This document shows positions 45,257 through 52,769 of a DNA stretch of 64,000 bases, piece after piece. Positions within the stretch are counted from its first letter, which is position 1; each line of letters opens with the position of its first letter. Both the position numbers and the translations under genes were made by a program. Under the pieces are notes generated by a model. It was not told the origin of the DNA. It did no database searches and saw only the letters and a list, made by a program, of their open reading frames with translations. Location: NCBI GenBank assembly GCA_016712225.1, contig JADJRL010000003.1, forward strand, positions 889,001-953,000, given 5' to 3'. This DNA comes from Candidatus Defluviibacterium haderslevense. GTDB lineage: Bacteria; Bacteroidota; Bacteroidia; Chitinophagales; Saprospiraceae.

Positions 45257-46482
45257 TCAAAACCAATTGTTTTTAATACGTTCCAAAATTCTGGAAATGA
45301 TTTTTTTACGACCATAGGATTATTAATTTGCACATCTCCATTGACTCCTAATAAACTATAGGCCATCGCCAACCTGTGATCATTATGGGTATCCAAAATA
45401 TCCAACTCAGTAAATTTAAATCCACCATTATTCACACGAATATCAAGTTGTTCTTCTGTAGTTTCATAATTGACACTAGATCCATAACTACATATAAATT
45501 CACATAATATTTTTAATCGATTGGATTCCTTAAATTGCAAATGTTGAACATTAGTAAAAGTGGCATTGACCTGTGTCTTTGCGCATAAGATCATCAATGC
45601 CGGAAATAAATCCGGGTGATCTAAAAAATCAATAGTTATATTTTTTGGACGAATCAATTGTGGTCTGGATAAATGACATCCTGATTCCGTCCACTGACAT
45701 CTAACGCCCCATTGATGAATATAATCCACTATTTTTTCATCAGCTTGAAGTCCGGATTTTCTTAATCCCTTAATAAATAAATCTACATCATCTGTTAATG
45801 CTGCCATACAAAAAATAAATGCTGCAGAACTCCAATCAGCCTCTACCGTATATGATATGTGCTTATAGTTGGACGGCTTAATTTGAAATGTATGTTCATC
45901 GCATTGAACTTCTACTCCAAATAATTTCATTAGGCTAATGGTCATATTAACATAAGATGCTGAAACCATTTTGTGTGGTAACCGAATCTTCAATTCATGC
46001 TCCAAATAGGGCGCAATCAAAAGTATTGCAGATACAAATTGGCTACTTTGATGCGCTTCAATTTCTATCTCATTAATCCTTAAAATAGTAGGCGTCGTTA
46101 TGACGCATGGAAGACTATTTAATTCTTGATCAAAAGTAAAAGATGCTCCGAATAGTTGGAGTACATCTATTAATGGTTTGATGGGTCTCCGGGTCAAACT
46201 TTCACTAGCCGAAACATGTTTGGTCTTTTTACTAACAAAAAAATAAGCTAATACAAATCTCAACACCGCAGCACCTTCACCCACATAAATATCGTACCCA
46301 TCATCGTTTAAACAGCGAATCATATCTTGAGTATCCTCAGCTTCAGAGACATGCTCTACCGGAATTTGAGATCGACTCAATGCATTAATCAACAATACTC
46401 TATTGGAAATACTCTTTGAACCAGGAAGCAAAACTTCACCACTAAGCTTAGTTGGCGACTTTACAATTCTTATTCTGTCCAC
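45238..46482 (-). CDS. aroA: 3-phosphoshikimate 1-carboxyvinyltransferase (EPSP synthase)
   Basis: A 414-residue enzyme starting at GTG. Conserved sites are LLPGSKSISNRVLLI (Lys and Arg of the active site), RRPIKPL, LDHPDLFPAL, FKESNRLKIL, NDHRLAMAYS and VVKKSFPEF. It joins shikimate-3-phosphate and PEP in the shikimate pathway. The segment that reads GNAGTAMR in E. coli reads GEGAAVLRF here, so the Gly96 position is Ala and Thr97 is Ala. Gly96Ala is the classic glyphosate-tolerance change. It is the last gene of phoH-osmC-aroA; the C-terminal residues come from a short repeat. Confidence 0.93.
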   Translation of the reverse strand: MDRIRIVKSPTKLSGEVLLPGSKSISNRVLLINALSRSQIPVEHVSEAEDTQDMIRCLNDDGYDIYVGEGAAVLRFVLAYFFVSKKTKHVSASESLTRRPIKPLIDVLQLFGASFTFDQELNSLPCVITTPTILRINEIEIEAHQSSQFVSAILLIAPYLEHELKIRLPHKMVSASYVNMTISLMKLFGVEVQCDEHTFQIKPSNYKHISYTVEADWSSAAFIFCMAALTDDVDLFIKGLRKSGLQADEKIVDYIHQWGVRCQWTESGCHLSRPQLIRPKNITIDFLDHPDLFPALMILCAKTQVNATFTNVQHLQFKESNRLKILCEFICSYGSSVNYETTEEQLDIRVNNGGFKFTELDILDTHNDHRLAMAYSLLGVNGDVQINNPMVVKKSFPEFWNVLKTIGFELMING

Positions 46483-46494
46483 TTTGAAACAAGT

Positions 46495-46917
46495 CTATAA
46501 AGATTCATTTTCCGGCCAATGAAACGTCAGGATTTCTTTTAATTGTTCACTTAAACTGCGACCCACCGGACAGGTTCGGGCAGCATGCTCTAATATTGAT
46601 TTTTGTTTCGATGTAAAAGCCTTATCGGGAAAAAAAATACCTACATGGATTTCTGAGATCCGCCTTGGTTGATCAGCCATAACTTTGAGAATGTCTGCAT
46701 AAGTTCCATCCATATCAATACCATGGGTTCGTGCCGCAATCCCCATGACAGTTAGCATACAGGATCCAAGTGCCGATGCCACCAAATCCGTAGGAGAGAA
46801 ATACTCGCCTTTTCCTTGATTATCTATGGGTGCATCCGTAGTTATCCATTCTCCACTTCTAAGATGTATCGCTTGTGTTCTCAGATCTCCTAAATATAAA
46901 ACTTTAGCTGTATTCAT
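46495..46917 (-). CDS. OsmC-family peroxide-reducing protein
   Basis: A 140-residue protein with both redox cysteines of the OsmC/Ohr fold: SPTDLVASALGSCMLTVMG (about 45-63) and AARTCPVGRSLSE (about 112-124). The family reduces organic hydroperoxides or acts on fatty-acid-type peroxides. It lies between phoH (3-base gap) and aroA (12-base gap). Its link to either is not evident. Confidence 0.9.
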   Translation of the reverse strand: MNTAKVLYLGDLRTQAIHLRSGEWITTDAPIDNQGKGEYFSPTDLVASALGSCMLTVMGIAARTHGIDMDGTYADILKVMADQPRRISEIHVGIFFPDKAFTSKQKSILEHAARTCPVGRSLSEQLKEILTFHWPENESL

Positions 46918-46920
46918 AAC

Positions 46921-47904
46921 TTATTCTTCTTCCACATTAGACCGATTCCGATTATCCTCTTTTTCATACGCTTTCAAAATATCCTTTACCAATCGATGTC
47001 TTACGACATCATCAATGGTTAGAAAAACAGATGTAATACCCGTTACACGTCCCAATATTTTAATGGCTTGTTTTAATCCTGATGTTTGTCTATAGGGCAA
47101 ATCAATTTGAGTCAAATCTCCTGTAATAATACATTTTGCTGATGGACCCAGTCTAGTTAAAAACATTTTCATCTGGAGCGTGGTGGAGTTTTGTGCCTCA
47201 TCCAATATAATAAAGGCATTATCCAATGTTCTTCCTCGCATAAATGCCAAGGGAGCAATTTCAATAACCCGGTTTTCAATAAACTGATTTAATCGTTCAG
47301 CCGGAATCATATCATCGAGCGCATCATAAAGAGGCCTTAGATATGGATCTATTTTTTCTTTCAAATCTCCGGGCAAAAATCCAAGGCTTTCTCCAGCCTC
47401 TACTGCCGGTCTTGTCAATATAATTTTCTTGACTTGTTTGTTTTTAAGTGCTCGCACCGCAAGAGCCACAGCAGTATAGGTTTTTCCTGTCCCTGCTGGT
47501 CCTATTGCAAAAACAATGTCATTTTCTTCAACTGCTTTAACGAGTAATAGTTGGTTTTTTGTTTTGGCATATATTGCCTTCCCTTCCCTTCCATGAAGCA
47601 ATACATGCTTGTTCTCGTGTTGAGAAATTTGGATTTGCAAAGGGTTATCTCCCTGTAGTAAATCCTCCACATTATGAACTGATAATTCATGGTGCTCCCG
47701 AAGAATTTTTACCATCAATTCTATCTTGTGTTTTACCTCCTGAGCATCACTTTTTTTACCAACTATCTTTAACTGTGATCCCCGCGAGGTTATGGTAATG
47801 TCGGGAAAGGCTTTACGAATGAGGTTCAGTTTTGAATTTCGTTCACCATAAAGTGATATTGGGTCAATATTCTCAATGGTTAAAATAATTTCGCTTTGAG
47901 ACAA
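46921..47904 (-). CDS. phoH: PhoH-family ATPase
   Basis: A 327-residue protein starting at TTG (MSQSEIILTIENIDPISLYG). The N-terminal KH-like part (about 1-105) is followed by the PhoH ATPase domain, with Walker A in AIGPAGTGKTYTAVALAVRA (about 136-155), Walker B AFIILDEAQNST and the family's TRPAVEAGESLGFLPGD block. It is a putative RNA-linked ATPase, often near ybeY. Here ybeY is not adjacent; osmC and aroA follow in the operon. A TACATTTG element (47980-47987, minus strand) lies about 76 bases upstream. Confidence 0.93.
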   Translation of the reverse strand: MSQSEIILTIENIDPISLYGERNSKLNLIRKAFPDITITSRGSQLKIVGKKSDAQEVKHKIELMVKILREHHELSVHNVEDLLQGDNPLQIQISQHENKHVLLHGREGKAIYAKTKNQLLLVKAVEENDIVFAIGPAGTGKTYTAVALAVRALKNKQVKKIILTRPAVEAGESLGFLPGDLKEKIDPYLRPLYDALDDMIPAERLNQFIENRVIEIAPLAFMRGRTLDNAFIILDEAQNSTTLQMKMFLTRLGPSAKCIITGDLTQIDLPYRQTSGLKQAIKILGRVTGITSVFLTIDDVVRHRLVKDILKAYEKEDNRNRSNVEEE

Positions 47905-48044
47905 ATGAAAATTTTTATTGAGCGGTTAAAATATTAAAAATCAATTCATTAGAAATCTAATTAGAAATCTATTCATACACAAATGTAAAGTTTATTCAGG
48001 AAATGCCTAATTTTCCAACATTATTTAATTATAATTAATTCGTT

Positions 48045-48815
48045 TTGATATCTAAACCCCAATTAATTAGTTTGACCACGGATTTTGGAACTCGTGATTT
48101 TCGAACTGGCGCATTACAAGCGTGTATTCTAAAACATGCTCCTAATGTTCAATTCGTAGATTTGAGCCATGAGATTCCGGTTTTTGATCTTGTGCAAGCA
48201 GCCTTTATGATTAAGAATGGCTATCCTTTTTTTCCTCATGAAAGTATTCATCTTGCTTGGGTTTTTAATGCAGGAGAAGATAATGGAATTCTGTTGGCTT
48301 ATTTTGAATCCTGTTATTTTATTTTGCCCGACAATGGATTGTTGAATATGATTTGTGATGAACAATCTCCTGAATATATACTCAGAATTAGTGAAGATTG
48401 TTATCAATACCGCGAGCGAATTGCAGCTGCTGTTTTCCAAATCTCCAGTGGTGAAGATATGATGGCATTATATGATAAACTGGAAAATCCGGTTCGAAAA
48501 ATAAATGTTTCTCCGGTTTATCAAAAGGACAGAATTCAAACTAAAGTAAGTTATATAGATCGCTATGGAAATTTGATCATGAACATTATGAAAGAACCTT
48601 TTAATAAAATTGCTGCAGGAAGATCATTTTCATTTCATACCAAAACACATGATGTCATTTCTCATTTTACTACAGATGAAGTCCTTCCAGTTAATGGTGG
48701 TTTTTATCTTTATTTTTCGGATGCCGGATTTATGACCTTAGCCTTATGTGGATCACACGCTGCAACGACTTTAGATATACATGTAGATGATAACCTTCAA
48801 ATTATTTTTGAATGA
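48045..48815 (+). CDS. SAM hydroxide adenosyltransferase (SAM-dependent chlorinase/fluorinase family, DUF62)
   Basis: A 256-residue protein that opens LISLTTDFGTRDFRTGA, the DUF62 signature with the SAM-binding Asp. It also has the C-terminal block DRYGNLIMNI. Bacterial members hydrolyse SAM to adenosine and methionine rather than make fluorinated products. The start is TTG (48045), because a stop lies three codons upstream. It is coupled by a 4-base overlap to the small monooxygenase-like gene. Confidence 0.9.
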   Translation: MISKPQLISLTTDFGTRDFRTGALQACILKHAPNVQFVDLSHEIPVFDLVQAAFMIKNGYPFFPHESIHLAWVFNAGEDNGILLAYFESCYFILPDNGLLNMICDEQSPEYILRISEDCYQYRERIAAAVFQISSGEDMMALYDKLENPVRKINVSPVYQKDRIQTKVSYIDRYGNLIMNIMKEPFNKIAAGRSFSFHTKTHDVISHFTTDEVLPVNGGFYLYFSDAGFMTLALCGSHAATTLDIHVDDNLQIIFE

Positions 48816-49099
48816 TCACACGTATTGTAAAAATGAAATTTAAAGCTGAACACGTCAATGATTTTATTGCATTATTCCATTCAAGCGCCCCTGTCATAAG
48901 AACATTTGATGGGTGTCTTCATGTAGAACTTATATCTGATATTCATCATCCACAAATCATGTGTACATTAAGCAAATGGACCAGCGAAGAATCACTAAAT
49001 CAATATAGAAATTCTAGTTTTTTTTTAAAAACCTGGACTGAAACAAAAAAATTATTTCAAGAGAAAGCAGAAGCCTGGAGTTTTGTTGAAATAAAATAA
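48812..49099 (+). CDS. Antibiotic biosynthesis monooxygenase (ABM)-fold protein
   Basis: A 95-residue single-domain dimeric alpha-beta barrel: ITRIVKMKFKAEHVNDFIAL, FDGCLHVELISDIHHPQI and LSKWTSEESLNQYRNSSFF are typical ABM strings. Such proteins include quinol monooxygenases and haem-degrading proteins, but small ones are often of unknown activity. Its ATG overlaps the end of the SAM hydroxide adenosyltransferase gene. Confidence 0.85.
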   Translation: MITRIVKMKFKAEHVNDFIALFHSSAPVIRTFDGCLHVELISDIHHPQIMCTLSKWTSEESLNQYRNSSFFLKTWTETKKLFQEKAEAWSFVEIK

Positions 49100-49151
49100 A
49101 ACCGATCTATATTATTTTATAAACTATGGACTCTATTAATATCTTTCCAAT

Positions 49152-50237
49152 ATGTCATTAACCATCATTAGACCCTTTGCCGAAATTGCATTTGCTGAAG
49201 AAATAAAAATGCTTATTGAATTGGATCGTCAGGTCAAACCACCCAATTGGCAAATGTCTCCTTGGGCAGTAATGAACTATATCATGGGTACAACATTAGC
49301 TAATGGAACAAAAATTACACCTAAATATTTTGGCGATAAAAAATTAGTTGAAATTGCTATCGCCACCTTACTATCAGATCGCGCATTATTATTAACCGGC
49401 ATTCCGGGAACTGCAAAAACATGGTTAGCGGAACACCTGACTGCAGCCATATCCGGATCATCTGATTTATTAATTCAAGGAACAACCGGCATTAATGAAG
49501 ATGCTTTAAGGTATGGATGGAATTACGCTTCTTTAATTAAACAAGGCCCAACACAGGAAGGATTAATTCCATCTCCGGTCATGAAGGCCATGGAATCAGG
49601 AAAAATTGTAAGAATAGAAGAATTATCAAGAATACCTACTGAAATTCAAGATGCATTAATTACTATTTTATCTGAAAAGACCTTGCCTGTTTCTGAATTA
49701 AATCTTCAGGTACAAGCTGTTCAAGGATTTAATTTGATCGCCACATCCAATGATCAAGATAAGGGTGTCTACGAGATGTCTTCAGCACTTAAAAGAAGGT
49801 TCAATATTATCGTTTTACCACTTCCAGCAACACTTGAAGAAGAAGTGAATATCGTTCAATATCGAATTCAGCAAATAGCCAAAACAATTGATATTTCACT
49901 GGCAGATATCAAAGAAAAACAAATGGAACAACTGGTTACTCTATTTAGAGAATTAAGATCGGGAAAAACAATTGATGGTAAACAAAAAATTAAATCTACA
50001 CAAGCCCATCTCAGTCCTGCTGAAGCAATATCAATCATTCATCAAGGAAGGATTCACAGTTATTATTTTGATCAAAATAATGTGACTGCAGAACATTTAG
50101 TCCCAGGTATTCTAAATACATTAAGACAATATGATGATGCCGAATTAAGTACTTTAAATGAATACAACGAAACGATATTGAAGAAAAGAGCAGGTTGGAA
50201 AGAATGGTATGATGTCATCAAGAAAAATCTGGATTGA
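49152..50237 (+). CDS. MoxR-type AAA+ ATPase, orphan
   Basis: A 361-residue AAA+ protein. Walker A is LLTGIPGTAKTWLAEHL (about 79-95), Walker B reads KIVRIEELSRIP (Glu-Glu in place of Asp-Glu), sensor 1 is NLIATSNDQDKG and the Arg finger lies in SSALKRRFN. From memory this resembles the AAA member of multi-gene MoxR-VWA systems (with SWIM-finger, DUF5682 and VWA partners), but none of those partners is here. The next gene is a rhomboid protease on the other strand. Whether this copy works alone or with distant partners is not known. Confidence 0.85.
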   Translation: MSLTIIRPFAEIAFAEEIKMLIELDRQVKPPNWQMSPWAVMNYIMGTTLANGTKITPKYFGDKKLVEIAIATLLSDRALLLTGIPGTAKTWLAEHLTAAISGSSDLLIQGTTGINEDALRYGWNYASLIKQGPTQEGLIPSPVMKAMESGKIVRIEELSRIPTEIQDALITILSEKTLPVSELNLQVQAVQGFNLIATSNDQDKGVYEMSSALKRRFNIIVLPLPATLEEEVNIVQYRIQQIAKTIDISLADIKEKQMEQLVTLFRELRSGKTIDGKQKIKSTQAHLSPAEAISIIHQGRIHSYYFDQNNVTAEHLVPGILNTLRQYDDAELSTLNEYNETILKKRAGWKEWYDVIKKNLD

Positions 50238-50282
50238 GCCGGGTTTCATCATGTTAATACAAGCCATAAATAAACATGGCCA

Positions 50283-50963
50283 TTATTCGTGCTCTTGGTA
50301 GGTATATTGGTCTTTATATTGTTTTCTAGCGATAAAACCAGCTACCACTCCAAAGATAAATCCACCTATATGAGCCCACCAGGCTACCCCTGCAGATTCA
50401 GCTGTAGTCGGATTTAATGATCCTACACCAGCTACTAATTGTTGGACGATCCATATTCCGAGAAAAAAAAGTGCGGGCACATATGTTGTAGTGAAAAATA
50501 TTAAGATTAAAACTTTTATTCTCGATGAAGGAAACATGATTAAATAAGCTCCCATGACGGCAGAAATAGCGCCACTCGCTCCTACCATTGGGACCTCACT
50601 ATATGGATTAAAAAAAATATGAATTGCAGATGCCGCAACTCCACCAATAATATAGAAAATCATAAAATTAAAAGTACCCACTACAGCCTCAATATTATCC
50701 GCAAAAACCCAAAGAAAAAGCATATTACCAATCAAATGCATCCATCCACCATGAAGAAACATACAGGACAATAAAGTATACATATCCTGGCCTTGTATTA
50801 TTTCTTGTGGAATAGCTCCATAAGTAGTAACCATCATCTCACTTTGATCTGGAGTCAACATGATTTCATATCCGAAAACAAGTACATTTATCAAAATTAA
50901 TGTATACGAGAACAATGGTTTTGCACCTCCCTGTACTTGATCATCACCAATTGGAAAAAACAT
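50283..50963 (-). CDS. Rhomboid intramembrane serine protease
   Basis: A 226-residue membrane protein with about six helices. The catalytic Ser is in VPMVGASGAISAVMG (GASG), the His in GVAWWAHIGGFIFG, and the HGGWMHLIGNMLFLWVF block holds the structural loop. Rhomboids cut substrate helices within the membrane. It follows kdsD by 26 bases. Substrates are not predictable. Confidence 0.9.
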   Translation of the reverse strand: MFFPIGDDQVQGGAKPLFSYTLILINVLVFGYEIMLTPDQSEMMVTTYGAIPQEIIQGQDMYTLLSCMFLHGGWMHLIGNMLFLWVFADNIEAVVGTFNFMIFYIIGGVAASAIHIFFNPYSEVPMVGASGAISAVMGAYLIMFPSSRIKVLILIFFTTTYVPALFFLGIWIVQQLVAGVGSLNPTTAESAGVAWWAHIGGFIFGVVAGFIARKQYKDQYTYQEHE

Positions 50964-50989
50964 AATTCACTTATTTTAAAAAACAAAAT

Positions 50990-51964
50990 TTAAATAATTC
51001 CCTCTCTTAGAATATCATGTAGATGAATTATACCAACATATTTATCGTTCTCTAGAACTACCAATTGAGAAATTTTATTGTCTTGCATGACTTGCAAAGC
51101 ATCTGTGGCCATAGCTTCAGCAGAAATCATTTTAGGATTTTTATTCATTATGGTTTCCGCTGTAAGTTTGCTTACATCCGAATATTTTTCAAATGCCCGT
51201 CGAATGTCTCCATCCGTTACCATTCCTGCTATTTCTTCCAATTCACCCATGACTACTGTTGCTCCTAATCTTTTGGAAGATATTTCTATCAATGTATCGT
51301 GAAATGTAGCGTTCAATGCAACTTTTGGTTTATCATTCAATCGGTATAAATCATCAACTTTAAGATGCAATTTTTTACCTAACGAACCTCCGGGATGATA
51401 GTGCGCAAAATCCATTTGAGTAAAACCTCTTAAAGAAATGAGCGCAACTGCAATAGCGTCTCCAATGACCAATTGTGCTGTAGTGCTAGAAGTTGGGGCA
51501 AGATTATTAGGTTCTGCTTCTTGACTAACTGGAGTATAAATTAAATAATCAGACTGCAGTGCTAAAAAAGAATGGGCTTGAGCGCAGATTCCTATGAGCA
51601 AACTCCCTCTACCTTTTACCAATGGAACCAACAATTTTATTTCCGGTGTTTCTCCACTTTTGGAAATACATAAGACAATATCATTGGATTGAACCATACC
51701 AAGGTCTCCGTGAATGGCATCGGCTGCATGCATAAATAGTGCCGGCGTACCCGTAGAATTAAGTGTTGCTACTATTTTTTGTCCGATTATAGCGCTTTTT
51801 CCGATTCCGGTTATGACCAGTCTTCCAGGGGATTGGTAAATGCTATATATGGCTTGAATAAATGCATCATTAACTGAAGTATGTAATTGGGCAATTACCT
51901 GTGCTTCTATGTTGATACAACTCAAAGCGGATTCCTGAATGGATTTTTTAATGGATTCTGTCAT
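50990..51964 (-). CDS. kdsD: Arabinose-5-phosphate isomerase (KdsD/GutQ family)
   Basis: A 324-residue enzyme of full length: an SIS domain (about 40-175) with GIGKSAIIGQKIVATLNSTG and CISKSGETPEIKLL, then two CBS domains (about 205-320) ending VGIIHLHDILREG. It converts ribulose-5-phosphate to arabinose-5-phosphate, the first step to KDO for lipopolysaccharide. It is probably co-transcribed with the rhomboid gene. Confidence 0.93.
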   Translation of the reverse strand: MTESIKKSIQESALSCINIEAQVIAQLHTSVNDAFIQAIYSIYQSPGRLVITGIGKSAIIGQKIVATLNSTGTPALFMHAADAIHGDLGMVQSNDIVLCISKSGETPEIKLLVPLVKGRGSLLIGICAQAHSFLALQSDYLIYTPVSQEAEPNNLAPTSSTTAQLVIGDAIAVALISLRGFTQMDFAHYHPGGSLGKKLHLKVDDLYRLNDKPKVALNATFHDTLIEISSKRLGATVVMGELEEIAGMVTDGDIRRAFEKYSDVSKLTAETIMNKNPKMISAEAMATDALQVMQDNKISQLVVLENDKYVGIIHLHDILREGII

Positions 51965-52120
51965 CTCGTGTAAAATTATAAAAATTTTCGAGCTTGGCTT
52001 CAGCTTTCATAAGAATTACAAAATACTAACTTGTAAAACATGGAACTTTGGGAGCCCATTTACTGTTCTTCTTTTTTTTAATTATTATTTCTAATGATCC
52101 TTATTAAAACTATTTTTACT

Positions 52121-52744
52121 ATGCGCTTCGTTGTGTTGTTTTGTTTGTCGGGTATATTATTTTTTTCATGCTCATCGGAACCTCATCATCATCGTAAACC
52201 TTATACAGGCGATTATGATGTTGTTGTAAATCTATCAGAGGAAATATTAAATTTTGATCACATCAAAGACACCATAAGGGAACATATTAATCAAGCAAAA
52301 TCTGAAATCAATGATTTAAAACTGGAAGATAAGATTAATGTAGAGCATAGTTTGACTATAGAAGAAGATGGTCAAAACATTATAAACGAAGATTCACTAA
52401 AAGCTACTATAAAAGATTTAGGATCAAACATTGGTGAATTGGCAAAATCCATTACCGAATTTGCCGGAGATATAAGTATGAAAAGTTTGGACCTGTTATC
52501 TGGTTTAAAAAATAATTTAAATTTTAAAGTCACCCTTAATGAAGATGGCACTTTTAGTTCGACAGATAGTAAACTGGGGAAGTTCATTTTAGATATTGAA
52601 ACCTGGGACATCAGAAATCATCAATTTATTGTTTTAGATGATCAAAAAAAATCGAAATACACATTCACGATTGAATCGAAATCTGATACCGGATTCATAC
52701 TAAAGAATGAAGATATGCGCCTGGAATTTAAAAAAAGACAATAA
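52121..52744 (+). CDS. Lipoprotein of unknown function
   Basis: The preferred start is ATG 52121 (MRFVVLFCLSGILFFSC), giving 207 residues; 52094 would add nine. The lipobox Cys is followed by SSEPHHHRKPYTG. The mature part is acidic and largely helical (KDTIREHINQAKSEIN), with a C-terminal beta-like stretch (FKVTLNEDGTFSS, KLGKFILDIETWDI). No family was recognised. It stands alone between kdsD and dsbD. Confidence 0.7.
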   Translation: MRFVVLFCLSGILFFSCSSEPHHHRKPYTGDYDVVVNLSEEILNFDHIKDTIREHINQAKSEINDLKLEDKINVEHSLTIEEDGQNIINEDSLKATIKDLGSNIGELAKSITEFAGDISMKSLDLLSGLKNNLNFKVTLNEDGTFSSTDSKLGKFILDIETWDIRNHQFIVLDDQKKSKYTFTIESKSDTGFILKNEDMRLEFKKRQ

Positions 52745-52769
52745 GCTTTTATTCCTTTTTTAATTCACA

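Noticed and set aside
50238..50282. Terminator between the MoxR and rhomboid genes
   Set aside because: The only pairing (GCCAT/ATGGC) has 5 bases and no T run; too weak to call.
52094..52120. Upstream start for the lipoprotein at 52121
   Set aside because: It would put nine residues before a well-formed lipoprotein signal.
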